Assembly: GCA_963682055.1 (NCBI GenBank)
Contig: OY821749.1
Coordinates: 31,441,631-31,505,630, forward strand
Length of the DNA: 64,000 bases
Source of the DNA: Primula veris
Taxonomy: Eukaryota; Streptophyta; Magnoliopsida; Ericales; Primulaceae
Direction of reading: 5' to 3'
Positions within the stretch are counted from its first letter, which is position 1; each line of letters begins with the position of its first letter. This document shows positions 24,901-38,566 of this stretch, piece by piece. The position numbers and the translations under genes are program-made. The notes beneath the pieces are model-generated. The model saw only the letters and a list, made by a program, of their open reading frames with translations. It did not search any database and was not told the DNA's origin.

Positions 24901-26714
24901 GTTCATCATTTGAATCCCTCATAACCAGAAAAACTGTAGGAATCTTTCAATCTTGGAACATTCCATTATATATAGATAAATAAACAAAAGACAGTCGATT
25001 GCAAGAAACACGGAAAAAATAACCAAACTCAATGTCGATTCATGATATCGAACAACTTTATGCAGAGAACATAACATAAGTTCTAAAACAATGAGACCTA
25101 CAATACTTGCTGCTCTAGTTATATGTTCATATTTTCGAATATTATACTGATACGAGAGGCGTTGTTTATCTTGTGAGATCATTGAACATGCCTTAACCTT
25201 GTAACTATACCTTTTTTTTAATACAAAATAGATAGTGAGTTTTTTGTGTATATTACAAGCATTGGTAAATTATCAAGTGTTTGTTTTATTTCTTTACAAG
25301 CATTTATTGAAGTATCAAGTGTTTGTTACATAATATTGGTAAATTACACTGCTTTAATTTTTTTAATTTTATTTTCTTGTTTTGACAAGTTATAATGTGC
25401 CTCATTTTAAATTGAGATGTCAAATGAGTTCTTTTAGAGCAAGGGATCAAAATGCCATGTCATCACAAAGAGATAAAATCCTATTTGTTACCCCAAGCCA
25501 GCAAAACTTTTGATTAAATAAAATGCCAAAAAAAAAAGTGTACTTCTACAATACAAACTTATAAAGTAGTAAAACAGTTTCGATAGGCACATTAAAGTCA
25601 CAACGGAAAAATATGTTCAGATAATCATTAATTAAGCTCATTTATAATCAGAGAATACTAAACATAACTCTGTAATCAATGATGTACATATTCATTGTAT
25701 TTCACGCCATTTCTCGAGCTTTGCTAATATTTTCGTTACTATCTATTAGTAGCAATAAAACAAAATTTCCAAAAGTAGATGTTACGCGTCCACTTGGTGA
25801 AAAAACTGGAAATGATTGCAAATATAATGAACTGCAAATGCCTGCTGAATTGAAATAAGCAAAAGACATAAATCAAAAAATTCACCCAAACATGCAGGAC
25901 TATTACCTGGTTTAGGAAGTTCATTGACTCGTTAACTACGTCTCTGAAGCTCTCATCATCGAACCAGCCAAACTTTACAAGCCGACAAAACAATTGTATC
26001 AATGATCCAATTACAAAAGGTTGCAAGTCAGGTCCTCTGGTGGCCAGATAATTTAACAGATAATTTCCTTCATAAAAAGAAAGAAAATATGAGACATAAA
26101 AACCAACAAGGGGAGTATTAACCACAATGTCTATTGCATACAGATATACTATCCAATGATTCTCCTGTCAAACCTAGTAAAGCAGACTGAAAATAAAATT
26201 AAAATAAAAGCAAATTCGGCTTAAACAGAGTGCACGACTCTCAACAAAAAGTAAGCAATCTTTTAAACATAGGCGATACACAATATAATGAGTAGGTAGT
26301 CATGTGTAGAGCATAGGGGTCACAGAAGTTATAAAAGAGACGAGGAAGAAAACAGATAAAGCACAAAGAGGACATAGAGGAGAAATAATTATCAGGCAAT
26401 TAAACTTAAGCAGAGAAGTTCCATCAATAACAGTATTAGCCATAACCGTTCTTAAAAATAACAAGAATATTACGAATATCAAGTCGTAGCTGCAAAGGTA
26501 AGCGTTTTTCTGTCACTTGCTTCAATAAGCTCGAACCAGCCAGCATTAGTGCATAGGGAGTCGCGGCATTATCCAATATGTATTGACATTGCGAAATATA
26601 ATCCGTATTTACGGAAAAACATTTCAAAGTATTCTCGGCATGAGCTCTTTCAGCAGAGTCCTGTGAATTATAAAGCCTTTCGCACATTGCCTCCAACTGT
26701 GCTAAGCTCTCCAT
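12979..26714 (-). CDS. XPO7: exportin-7 (XPO7/RanBP16-type nuclear export receptor), complete, 28 coding exons, 1052 aa
   Basis: Importin-beta superfamily export receptor: with RanGTP it carries protein cargo out of the nucleus through the pore. Exons, 5' to 3': 26714-26474, 26067-25907, 23836-23774, 23253-23136, 23058-22949, 22833-22738, 22536-22413, 21876-21809, 21167-21081, 20400-20248, 19824-19729, 19232-19173, 19082-18961, 18869-18782, 18658-18554, 18472-18368, 18292-18240, 18155-18092, 18014-17880, 17708-17596, 17494-17401, 16795-16576, 16019-15889, 15220-15074, 14507-14379, 13552-13454, 13310-13272, 13116-12979. All junctions are GT..AG and the phases add to 3159 bp with no stop. The N-terminus ([20 protein letters not shown], then an importin-beta N-terminal region to about residue 95) and the C-terminus ([20 protein letters not shown]) match plant exportin-7 as I remember it. 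A Met five codons upstream (26729) is less family-like. The rest should be HEAT/ARM helices. Intron 2 is the longest coding intron (about 2.1 kb). Confidence 0.95.
15302..15539. mobile_element. Stowaway-like MITE in exportin-7 intron 23
   Basis: Terminal inverted repeats CTCCCTCCGT and ACGGAGGGAG bound 238 bp of AT-rich, non-coding sequence, the hallmark of Stowaway (Tc1/mariner) MITEs. The left flank is TA as expected; the right flank reads AA, probably a mutated TA. It sits about 80 bp upstream of the exon-24 acceptor of exportin-7. Confidence 0.85.
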
Positions 26715-28489
26715 AGTCGACATGAACACAATTCAAGTGTCTTTTTCCCCAAATAAAACCGATTGAATCTACAAATCCGGACAAAGTGCAATTATATATG
26801 TAAAGGCGGTAAAAGAGGATAAAGATAATAACTTGTTTTAGAAACGTATAAGGAACATCAGAGTAGAGCCAAGGTTGTTGGAATTTTCATAACACTAATA
26901 CCAGAATATTGAGTTTAGTTACAGAATTACATGACAATTTTCTATCAGGAATTGTTCTTGTTACAGTCTATGCTCAAAAAGACAAAACATAAAACGAACA
27001 CCAGATATGTTGTTCAGAAAACTTGTGATCAACAGAAGCTGCCAGCAATATTTATGAGGCAACAATAAATTGCAGCACGAGTCCTGAAACCAAGAAACAA
27101 AAGGAAAAGAAAATATTTAGCCAACAAATTGACGGTGTTGGGGTACAAAATAGACGTCTAGCAAGTTAATGATACCTACATCATATAACATTTTCCAGTA
27201 ATAAGTGTACGACTTTCTAAAGCTAAGCTAAAATCAGACGTTCACGAGACCTGTATCATTTAATATTTTTCGGTAATAGTCTTAGGACTTGCTATAACTG
27301 AGCTAGAATCAGTTAAAGTGATCAGGCAACCACAATTTCCATAATTTACAAAGTTAAAGCATCTGAACCATTAACTAAATAAGGAATCAAATCAAGAAAA
27401 ACAGGCCAATCCATCAATAGCTAGGATAATCGGGATGGAATAAAACTAATCGGCTAAATATCCAAGTACAGCAAATCATTTAAACATAGTCTTCCATTTT
27501 CTAGAGATGTGGTAGGATAAAGATGTCAACTGGATTACCACAAGCCCGAGAGTTAAATTCATAATCAAAAAATAAAAAAAAAACAAGTGACACAATCTTT
27601 ACCAAGAAAAAAGTTCATCTATACATAAACCTTAACAAAAAACCTGACCATGTATCCAATCAAAGCGAATATGGAAGTATATTTGGCATCATTGCACCAA
27701 TCCCATTAAAGGACACTATTCTTTACAAAAGATTTTAAGAATAAAAGTTCTCAACATAACCCTATGTATCCGGAACAACTTGACTATATTTCACATTATC
27801 ACATCATTTCCATTAATAAGACGCAATTATTACATAATATCTCAAGAGAATATAAATCTCCCCAAACCCTTAGAAGAGACCCGTCCAGCATACAGCTAAA
27901 AATAAGTAATTTTGGCTTTGTTTCAATCATTCTAATTAGATAATTAGACCAATGTTCCTACAAACTATCAAGTGTGTGTGTGTATATTGATTGGATGCTT
28001 CTTCTCATTAAAGCAAATCACAAACATCAAACAAAACAAGTAAATCTCTTATTGCAAAAGCGGCATCTAAGAGAATACAAACTTTTATATCCTCGACATA
28101 TAAATGTAAAAGAACACAATAGGACTTTAAATATGACAAGGAGAAGCTTATTGATAAGCATGCATGTGATTTACGATGAATTTTATTAAGGTCGATGGTT
28201 ACAAACGTACAATTTACAAATAAATTAAATATGTCACTTCTTTGACCCCGTTAAACTCACTGCAGAAATGCACTGACGAGTTAGATGTGTTACTTTTTCC
28301 CTATTTTAGGAGGATCTAAACATGCACAAGTTTTACAATCAATACAGACTGTGGACTTAATTACACATATACCCCTAATAAAGCTCCGAATACACATGTT
28401 AGGGTGAAATTACAGAAAAGACACTTATAGGAAAACGACAAAATATATCTATCACTTCCTTAATGACATTAACCATCATTGCAAAACGA

Positions 28490-29780
28490 CTAGGCCCGCC
28501 AAATTAGATTCCCAACCCTATAACTGAAACGCGCGTAGCAAGTAAGTTTGGTGCATTTCAGTTTGATTCTCAACCCTAAAATTTAAACGTGCGAAAGTAA
28601 GTTCGATGCATTTCAACATATAGACACAGATTGCCACATACAAAGATATACAGTTTAGCAGTTTAAGCATTTATATTAACAACCCTAAAGCCGAAACACA
28701 TGAATCAAACGACTTAAACCTTAAAAGTATGCACACGTATACAAACAATTATTCCTTTGAGAAAACAAATTGCGCATATGCACATATAAACAGTTGAATA
28801 AGATAGCAGCATTTTAATTCTCAGCCCTATAACTTAAACGTGCAAATCAAGTAAATTTGATGCATTTAAACCTATAGATACAGATTGTCACATACATAGG
28901 TATACAGATTAGCTGTTTAAGCATTTAGATTTAAAAAGCCGAGTTAAATCTTAAATGTATGCACAGATAGACACAAAAATTTACTTTTACGAAAACAAAT
29001 TGCGCAGATATACATATATGCAGTTGAATCAGATAGCAGCATTTCGATTTTTAACCCCAAAACTAATTGCAAACAGATCAATTGAGTTCAATTATACACA
29101 AAACATGCAGATTCGGAAATTAATACAAAAAAAATCAGATTGCACATATAAGTTGAAACAAATAACAGCATTTCGATTCTATAACAAACAAAAAAAGACT
29201 ACTATGTATGTATATATACACCAGCTTAATAAATAAATAAAAATACGGGACTACATTTATACACACATTTCGATTCTCAACCCTAGAACTGAAACAAGTA
29301 AATCAATCGAGTCACATATATGTATATATACAGATAGAGATATATAGATATACACACAAATTAATAAAATAAATACGGATTACAGTTATACGCACATGAT
29401 AAAATCACATAAATAACGGCATTTCGACTCTCAAACCTAATACTAAAAACAAGCAAATCAATCCAGTCCTGAAACTAAAACTACATATAAACACGAGATT
29501 AATAAATAAATAAATAAAATCAGATAACAGTTATACACACATAATAAAATCAAGCAAATAACAGCATTTCAATTCTCATCCTTAGAACTAAAACAATCGA
29601 ATCCGATATGGCTATAGAGATAATATATAAATATACAAACACACAAGATTAAAAAATAAAAAAATATATAAATGTATAAAAATAAAAATTACAGTTATAC
29701 ACACATAATAAAATACTAAATAACAGCAAATCAATCGATTAAACACAAGATTAACAACAGATACAGATTGAGCACACATC
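28490..29780. repeat. degenerate long tandem-like repeat region in the exportin-7 leader intron
   Basis: A composite motif recurs at least eight times (near 28504, 28565, 28680, 28818, 29047, 29272, 29430 and 29573). It consists of CAGCATTTCGATTCTCAACC-like sequence, then CTAGAACTGAAAC-like sequence, then a cAGATT/cACATA(TA) segment. Spacing varies from about 60 to 230 bp and copies are diverged, so this is an old, unevenly expanded array. Confidence 0.65.
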
Positions 29781-29808
29781 ACTTACATAAACATGTATGT
29801 AATATTTG

Positions 29809-29876
29809 TATATATATATATATATATATATATATACAAATATAAATTAGTAGATAGATATATATATATATATATA
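29809..29876. repeat. (TA)n microsatellites
   Basis: Two TA runs (29809-29836 and about 29856-29876) are separated by a short spacer, within the inferred leader intron of exportin-7. Confidence 0.95.
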
Positions 29877-30044
29877 GATAGGGAGAGAGAAATGAAGAGA
29901 GAGAAAGAGACCTGAGAAAGAGGGGAGAAATCTAAGAGCGATCAAAAGTTGAAATAAAATAAAAATAATAAGATGAGATGAAAAAAAAAGATTCAATTAG
30001 AGATGATGAATTTATTTTATTTTATTTTTGGTGGTTTTCTGTGG

Positions 30045-30055
30045 CTTTATATATA
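30045..30055 (-). promoter_or_regulatory. TATA box of exportin-7
   Basis: The minus strand reads TATATATAAAG about 30 bp upstream of the start of the CT/AT-rich leader. Position and sequence fit a TATA element for the minus-strand gene, with a predicted start near 30015-30025. Confidence 0.55.
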
Positions 30056-30060
30056 GGGCT

Positions 30061-33000
30061 ATAGAGTAGAGTGTGAGTGCCCGGTTCACTGCTCTTAAGC
30101 GTAAATGGACCGGTTACCACACGTTTTTTTTGTTTTTTTTTCCTTTTTTCCTTTTTCTTTTTTTCTTTTAGTGGTGATTATAAAAATGAAATGTGGTAAG
30201 AAATTATAAATTGAAACGTGACCTTACAATAGACTGAAATAATGTTGTAGTGCTGTTCAAGTTTAAATTGTCGACTTTTGCTTTAATCGGAAAAGTATTA
30301 TTTGAAACGCTGAGTACAAACGAAGCGCGCGCGAAATCAGGTATACATATGTCTGGCTACCTTCATTCGATACTTAAACTAATAAAGGCATAAGAAATGT
30401 TAATTAAGTACGTAAGCAAACGCGTAACTGGATTTGAAGGGTTGATACGAGAAAGTACTATACGAGTTCAGCGAATTAATTACGTAATTAGGATTGTGTT
30501 TAGTATATAGTATTGCGTCCTTAACATATCCGAGAATGTTTGCTTATATCATTTTCTTTAAATTCTATTTATATTTGACACACTTTCATAATTTTTTATA
30601 TATTATGTATTTTTTAGAAGGGACATAACTGATTACGTAAGTCTTTATAGACGTGTTAGATGTTATTAACAGAGTTTGGTTGCTAAATATATTGTGCAAC
30701 TTGGGTACACGTTATGTTGATAGAGAATAAAATTTTGTATGTAATTGTACTTGAATAATGGATAATTTTAACAAAGTGACGTTGAGATATTATTTCAAAA
30801 AGTAGTCTAAAGTCTATAAATTGACCACTGGTTTACATCGTTATAATTAATTGCATATTTTTGGTGGAGCAATCAAAATGAACCTTTTGTATAGTTTGCA
30901 AGTATTATAAAAAAAAAGTATTATTGGAATACTAATTAATGACATTTATGCAAAAGTTGGATAAGATAGCAGGAAAGAAATCCGAAAATTCAATCTTCAC
31001 ATTTATTGTTTGATAGAATGTTGACTACATTATGAGATTTTGCAAATTTAATACTGATTAATTACTCCAATTCATTTTCCCTTTCTCGGTTTTTTCATTA
31101 ATTACTTTTCATTTTATCCATTTTGTTGGGTTTAAGAGTGATGGGGTAAAGTAACGAAACCAAGGCAAATCATATCACAACAAAATTAAAGCACAAATTA
31201 GAAGAAACAAATCATGTACGAGAAATGAACATTATTGACTTATTATACCTCTTTTGAAATGAAGACGCGTAAAAACATCTGTGCTTGAAAAAGGGTAATC
31301 GATAATGAAATTAGTGGTTAATCGAAGTTAAGAAAAGCGTATATATATTGCTTAAGTCGTGAATATGTATTGCATTGCTTTATTTCCGAATTCGGATCAC
31401 GCCTGTAGAGATTATCAACTGATGTTTGTATTCGTAACGTTCAAAATTGTATTTCGTTTACTTTGTTTTACGAACTTACTTCAATTTCACCTTTCGTTGG
31501 GCTTAGTATCCTCCTAAACCACATATAAATTATGAAGTGATATTTATGGGCTTTAATCTCAGGCCTAAATCTAAAAACAGCACATAAATTTAAGTTTTAC
31601 ACATGAAATGTGTAGTAGTCTTGCTTTTATAATCATGTATTGCAATATTTTGAACATGCATCCCGAGACAATCACTTGGTTTGATCAACTGGTCGAAATT
31701 GAGATCATTTTCAAGCTCGGTTCTCAAATTCTATAACCTTGTTTGAGTTAGATGACTGCGTCGAATATCAAATCATATATATTCGAGCTGGTTTGACTGG
31801 TAGATTTTCAGGCACGAACATTGATCTGGTTTTGAAAGATCAAACTAGTTTTTGTCTACTTAAAAACTCGCTGCAAGTTTGCATTACGTTAGTATGATTA
31901 GTATCTGAACATGACCTCGAAACATGTAACACGATTTTAATAAAAGAAACAAGGAAAGGATAATCCAGAGGAACACTACTCAAAAAAGTGCATTTTATAA
32001 GACGGTTTTTTTGCAGCGGTTTGTTAACCGCTATAACAAATATGTTTTTGAGCAGGCGGTCCCAAACAATACTTGATAAAAGCCAAAAACTCTTTTAACA
32101 AATATTGGTATTTATGTACTTTGCTGAGAATCTTAATGAGACTAAAAATGTATACAGTCTTGGTTTCGTAATCATGTATTGCTTTCATTCGACAGGCATA
32201 TCGAGATGGTCACTTGTCTATATTCAAAGTTGGTTTGATAAACTCGTCGAAGTTGAGATCAATTTCAAGCTAGACTGACTTAACATCCAAAATCAAACTC
32301 AGTTGCATCTGTTCTACCAACTTAAACACCTCAACCTAAAAACCGATATGTTTAAATCTCAGGCCTAGCTCAATAAACTAAAAACAATCATTAGAATTCC
32401 ACATTTCCATTTCATAGAAAAGATATTGAAAAGGTTAAAAGGTACACTGTTGTGCAAGTTTTTGACAGGCCAATGAAATTAAAATTAAAATGGATTTGAA
32501 ATTGATTGATGGACCATGTTCTTCAATTTCTGTTTCATAGCATAAAAGCCCAATAAATGGGAAAGCATGGCCTTACTTAATAGCCATTTTGTCCCACAAT
32601 TATTTTTTGTTTTGGTGTTTTTTTTTTTAAAGGTATTTTTTGTTTTGGATTAGAAATATGAAAATTTTAAAATTTTGTGGTGGAACTGGTACCATAAATG
32701 GACTTTGGTAAATACTTTTAGTAAAATGAAATTAAGACTTCATATTATCTTTAAAATTTAGAAATCTCTGACTCTCTAACAAAGCATGGTATCACATGAT
32801 TCACATTAGGTAACACCTTATCAAACCTTAAAAAAAATGTAACACCTAATCAAAATGGTATAGTACTAGGTAACTTTTAATAGAAATTATTAGATAAACA
32901 GAAGTACTCATCTTTATATGATTATTTTAAAAAATACTCATATTTGGGATTTGGGTGTTCTTGTTGTTTCACTTCTAATTTACACACTGTTAAAAAATGA

Positions 33001-35782
33001 AAGATTTAAATATAATTAATGCTTTCGAAATTATTGTAAGCTTAGTTTAAATAAAAAGCAGGTGTGAACTTCAAGCTAAGCCTAGACAAACACACATGAG
33101 ATGTGTTCACTACTATTCCGTTTTTCGATACCCAAACAGACAAAAATCCTTGTTAAACTTTTTTTTGTCTAAACTATGAAACTGACAACTTTTGACAATA
33201 ACTTATACTAACCAAGGTCAAAAGACATGGCATCAACGTGCCCAGACACCTCCACTATACCATTTATTATATACTTATAATCTTGTTCTCCTTTTTCAAC
33301 GATATCAAAATTATATATTCTATTCCAAATATTTTATTAAAAACAACCTACATTCCAGATTTTAAACAATAGTTTTAAATCCATTTGACAGTCTTCACAA
33401 AAAAAAAACATAAAAAGATAGTGCGATGATAACAAGCGTATCAATTCTCTTATATGACTCATTTATCTTAAATATAGGGAGATTGTTGTAAAATTATATA
33501 CGCATAAATTTTTTTATCCATTATCTTAAATTTACATGAACTCAAATATCACTCAAATATAAGTAATCAATATGTTTTCTTATATTAATTAAAATATTAA
33601 TTTTATACTCTTAATTTTATCTTATTCTCTTATTTATAATTTTCACATATAAATTAATAAAATAACAAAAAGATGAGTCGTATAGTTTTGATAGAGAAAT
33701 TGATTAAAAAAACAGATAATTTGTATAAAACAAAACGTTTACTTATAAGTTGTAAAAGTTATTTAATGTGGTTGTTCTATTAAATTAATTTGTCTTGAAA
33801 AAAATTGATATAAGTATATTAAAATATAATAATATTTAGTTACGATAAAAAATTTGATAGGAAAACTGAATAATGTATAAAGTTAAACTGTTATACTAAA
33901 AATATAAAAATAAAACTAATTATGTTAAATACAAGGAAAGACGTAAAAAAATCCTGTTAGGGTTGTTCTAAGTATTAATATACTACAAGTTAACAACCAT
34001 CTATGTATGTATACCCCCTCAACCTCCCTCCTATACATAATCAATATTCGGTCAATGTATTATAACAAAATTGTTTTGGCATTTTTGTAATAGTACAAAA
34101 TACTATTCAAAAGTTCAACAGAATATTGTAAAAGTATTAGTGGTTATAAATCTTTCAGCATTAATGAACAAAACTGTGACTCACTTGTTTGAAACAGATC
34201 AATAAATCCAAGTGGAGCCACAAAAGCGTACGTTTATATATTGAAAGTATTTGATCTTATTTATTAGTCAATTTCCAAATGTAACACTCGAAAAATCGGT
34301 GAATCACGACTAAGCTGAGTTGAATAAATTTACACGTGTTAACCAATCTAATTAGGTCGGTGTATGCCTTTAATGATCGGAAAGAGACAACTCCATTTCC
34401 AAAAAGTACGTTGGTTAGTCGAAACTTGAAGGGATTTTGCAATTTGCAATTAACTTGCACTATCTTCGTACGGGATAATTAACTTGTACTGTATTCATAG
34501 ATGTCGAAACGTAAATATAATAAATTCGTTTACACTTGAATATGTTCGGTGAAAATGTGTTTTGACCCCTGCTGCATATGATTGATAACATGATTAGCGT
34601 GGAAAATAGTGTGCAAATAGGGTAACATATCATTGGACTTTATTACGTATGCTACACTTTGCAAACTTACAGTACTATTCCCTTACTAATTGATTAATCT
34701 TATGAAATAACATATAAAATATATTGTGTAATTACATCGTTGTAGGTTTGAATAAAGAAAACAGAATTTTATTGCTATCCGGAACGTTATAATAAGATCT
34801 TACCTCGACATACAAATTAAACAGTCCAGATTTTTACATAATAACCATTTATGCGTATTTAGTCAATACAACTTCGGTAAGTACCCGACTAAATAATGTG
34901 TATTCAGATAAAAAAAAAAAAACAACCTCACGTGCTACGTTTGGTTCGTAACTCACACATTTTCAAATGTCCAGTCACCTCGCAAAATATTTATCAGTTT
35001 GTCTCCGACACCTTATTTATATGTTACATTTTACTTGCACTTGTATTATCAGTCAAATTGTTGGTTAAATTATATAGGTCATGGCAGCCAGTGATGGAGC
35101 CAGTAATTTTGCCCAAAAGGATCACATTTTGGATACAAAATAGAACCAATGCTCATGTCCGAGAAAAAAGTTTTTATGAAACATAATTAAGCCCAACTCC
35201 TAACATGTTCCTATAAAATTTCTAAAAGAAACTATATAGGTTTGTTTGAAATTGAAACATTAAAAAAAACCATGTATGATAAATCAAGATTGATTTTGTT
35301 GCTTTGGGAACGATACGAAAATATAGCTAATTACGTTAAATGTTCATTGAGCACTTATTGTTTATTTTTCATATGGACTATATTATCATTTGAACACACT
35401 AAAACTTATAAGTTTTACCTTAATATTTAAGGGATACTTATTTAAAGTAGAGAAGGGACTTAAATCTCATATTTTATTTTTGAAAGTTAATTATCATCTT
35501 AAAAATTGTCTTGTGTTACTTTTTAGTTTTTACTATGGAAGGAGACTAGTAATCTTACCAAACAAAATTGTGGGACAGTATTGTAGTATTAAGAGGACGA
35601 GGAACTATTTTTTTTTATTAATATTAGGTTAAACCTGTCTATGTTTAATGCTTATAGAATAAAAGAGGACAATTAACCTCACTTCATATTTTCTTTTCCT
35701 TTCCTCTCCTCTCCTCTTGAAATAATAACTAACATAGATAATAACTAACATACAATTATGTTTGTATTGAATATATAGATAA
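30061..35782. other. gene-poor AT-rich intergenic DNA
   Basis: I find no coding region. The stretch contains homopolymer T tracts (30120-30170) and one old dispersed duplication, listed separately. A CACTACTCAAAAAAG motif at about 31975 looks like an isolated CACTA-type end without a partner. Confidence 0.5.
31616..32270. repeat. diverged direct duplication, copies about 540 bp apart
   Basis: The segment at 31616-31715 recurs at about 32157-32270. Shared blocks are TAATCATGTATTGC, then CATCCCGAGA- or CATATCGAGA-like, then TTGAGATCA with TTTCAAGCT. Both copies are non-coding and diverged; probably remains of an old repeat family. Confidence 0.55.
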
Positions 35783-35972
35783 CACTATAAAAAAATACTC
35801 AAATAGAAATGAGATTAATGACGGTATTTTTTGTTACGAGCTTATTAGCGACGGTTTTTGTGACGGATTTATGACAGTTTAGTCAATTTGCGATAGATTT
35901 GTGACAGCTTTTTAAATTAGCGACAGACTTATGACATATTTTGACTCTCACTAAATCAAACATTATTTTGTA
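35783..35972. mobile_element. CACTA-type terminal fragment, copy 1
   Basis: It begins CACTATAAAAAAATACTC and continues with repeated GCGACGGTTTTT/TGTGACAG motifs, like the end of a CACTA element with subterminal repeats. The same sequence recurs at 38567-38722 in the same orientation. No opposite end was found for either. Confidence 0.55.
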
Positions 35973-36376
35973 ATGTAATAAGCGCAAAATAGTCAAAAGT
36001 TGAAGAGGTCAGATGACCGCTCTAACCTCCGTGTAGTTCTGCCCCCGAGGCAGCGAGAACTTGCATGTAATCTATCATTGTGATTTAAATTAGTTAAACA
36101 CGATTACGAGTTGGTCATCTGAATAAGTCATAGTCGTGAGTCATCCAGACTACAAATGAACGTGTTACATCAAACATTTCCATTTGTCAAATCAACTCAA
36201 ATGTAGAAAAAAGAACACGGTTATCAATCACTTTGAAATGAACACATCACGTTAATGTATCCTCCAACTAAAATGTACAAAAGAACACCTACAATTTTAG
36301 TTTATACAATGGGTTCATTATGTTCCCGACAACGATGGGGGTGTAAATGAATAGATCAACTGGATTATAGCCTCAT

Positions 36377-36508
36377 GCAGAGTACCTGACTCTGAGTCAG
36401 ACTTACTCTGCTTCCCATAGCCATTGGATCTGTTATTAAATTTAAACTGTAACAGATCCAATGGCTGTGGGAAGCAGAGTAACCCTGACTCAGAGTCAGG
36501 TACTCTGC
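36377..36508. repeat. 132-bp near-perfect foldback
   Basis: Arms of about 60 bp are reverse complements: GCAGAGTACCTGACTCTGAG, then ACTCTGCTTCCCA, then CCATTGGATCTGTTA. They are separated by a short AT loop centred near 36442. Each arm also contains its own smaller palindrome (CTGACTC/GAGTCAG). A clear target duplication was not found. Confidence 0.9.
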
Positions 36509-38566
36509 TTCCGATAATTTGATGTTGGCGAAGAGTTCAATCTTTTTTTGTTTGATTTGTAAATAACTAATGAAGCCTTGATTATAAAGGTGGCTCAGTA
36601 AACGAAAAAAGATGAGTTCAAATCTAGTGTAACTGGAGTTAGAGGCGATTATGGGACAAGTCTAAACAACGCTTTCCGGCTCGGTTTTCCGGTTCGGCTG
36701 ACGGACCTAAACTATTTTTTTAAAAATATTTCAATACGAAAGGGTGGAAAAAAATTGTCCAGTAAAGGTGTCGAGGACCTTTGGCTGCCCGTGACTCGAG
36801 TAGAGCATTATCAAATTAAAGTTTTCGTAATTGTCTATTAATGTGATATATTTTTATTTTTTTGGAACATGGAAATACTGGTTTAGCAAGTTTCTAACTT
36901 TCTACAGCTAGGGTCATGATATCCTAATGTAAATGTATCTGACGAATTAATTTAATCGAACAATTTAATCCGTGTCTGGTTAAACTAAATTCTCCATGCA
37001 ATACGTTATGATGTTCATCTTAATATTATGTTAATAATGAAAAGGATGGATAAGTATATAAAACTAATGAATTAAGAATGTTGACACATTTGAAACAATC
37101 AAAAGAGTCAAAATAAATGAAAAAATAAGATTAGCGTAAAATTTGAAATCATTGGGTTGTTACTTGTTAACTAGCCTCTAAATGATATTGCGTCATTGTA
37201 TGTGTCACAGTTGTGTCCTTGTTATAGTTGACGTTGAATGTAACATTTCCCAGTCAACTATACTATAAAAAACAAACTATTGTACATAATGTTTTATAAG
37301 AACAACCCAATCAGTTAAATTGCACTATTGGTCATCGTAGCTATGCTACAATTATGTAAGATTTCATATTTTTTTTTGTTAATATGCACCACTTGATGAC
37401 CAAAAAATATGATGACATGATACAAACGAAAGTACTTGGGTAAATAAAATTGACAACATTTAAACTTTTATATCATTAATTAACAATGCATGAGCGAAAT
37501 GAAATACAAACATCTATGGTAAATTTGAGCCGTATTTCTAATTTTCTTTTATCATATTTATCTGCTTATTTCCACAAAATACTTCAATAATTAACTACCA
37601 AAATAAAAATGATGTCAACCATGCTTCATGCTTATGTCACTTGCATACAGTCAAACTTTAGAGTTTGTGGACTTTAATAGTGACTGTTAAAATTATTATA
37701 AATAATACTAGTAGTATATACTATCTTCTTTGACATTAGAGAACATTTACAGTTAACAATATTATTTGTGCATAAGATTATAAACTAATAAATAAAATAT
37801 TTTTATGTGGAAATGATATTCAACACATGCAATCCCCTTGGGAGAATCTAAACTGAGAAATCTCGAGACTCAAGTCAGCCACCTAACCCACAAAAAAATA
37901 TACAAGTATTTTTATCTGATAATTCTTTTGACTTTTTATAAGAAACATCTTAAAAAATAGGCGATTTACAGGCATAACTTAATTTAAACAATGTCAATTT
38001 GATGGAGACCCATGCGTAAGTAAAATATTATTTATGATATCAAAATATTAAGAATTTATGTATTTACGTGTAACTTTAATAGTCAAATATATCGTATTTA
38101 AATTGTTGAAATATAAATTTTTAAAATTTGTTCATATAGTTTAGCATTTAAACTATGTGATTAACTTTTAAAAAATTTGATTTCGACAACTTACATATGA
38201 TTTATTTGTCAGTTAAAATTGTACGTAATTTCGTATAGCTCTAACGAAATTACTGCTCACCATGATGGTATAGTATCAGTAGTAAAACTTGTAAGAAGTG
38301 CAGATATTTCTACCCCTTTAGGCCAAACCTCCTAAAATATTTGAAGGATATTATTTTCACTACCAAATCATATGCTATTAACACCTGCTCAGACACCTCT
38401 TTTGGTACTAATATACACTCAAAATAATTATAAATGTAAATCATTGTTTCTTTGAGTTTAGGTAGTATTCAGATTGAAAGATAAGACAATATTTGACTTT
38501 TGATGTAATGATATATGTGTTCTAAGAGATGTAAACCGTTTGTTGCTCTCGTGTTTTGAATATATC
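36509..38566. other. AT-rich intergenic DNA
   Basis: No gene seen. A stretch at about 38043-38235 resembles, in the opposite orientation, the MITE at 42482-42709 (shared TTGAAATATAAA and TTTTAAAATTTGTTCATAT blocks), so it may be a decayed relative. Confidence 0.45.

Larger units (their letters stand above)
26715..30020 (-). other. exportin-7 5' leader with a probable 3.1-kb leader intron
   Basis: Just upstream of the start codon is a good acceptor (TTTGTAG at about 26772), and upstream of that no in-frame coding sequence is seen. A CT-rich leader-like stretch lies at 29880-30020, below a TATA box, with a possible donor (CTCAG/GTCTCT) near 29911. The inferred leader exon is therefore about 30018-29912, with an intron to 26772. 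Long leader introns often raise expression in plants. The donor is weak and the exact site is uncertain. Confidence 0.55.

Noticed and set aside
31975..32095. CACTACTCAAAAAAG motif with GCGGTTT-like repeats
   Set aside because: Single end only; too little to call an element.
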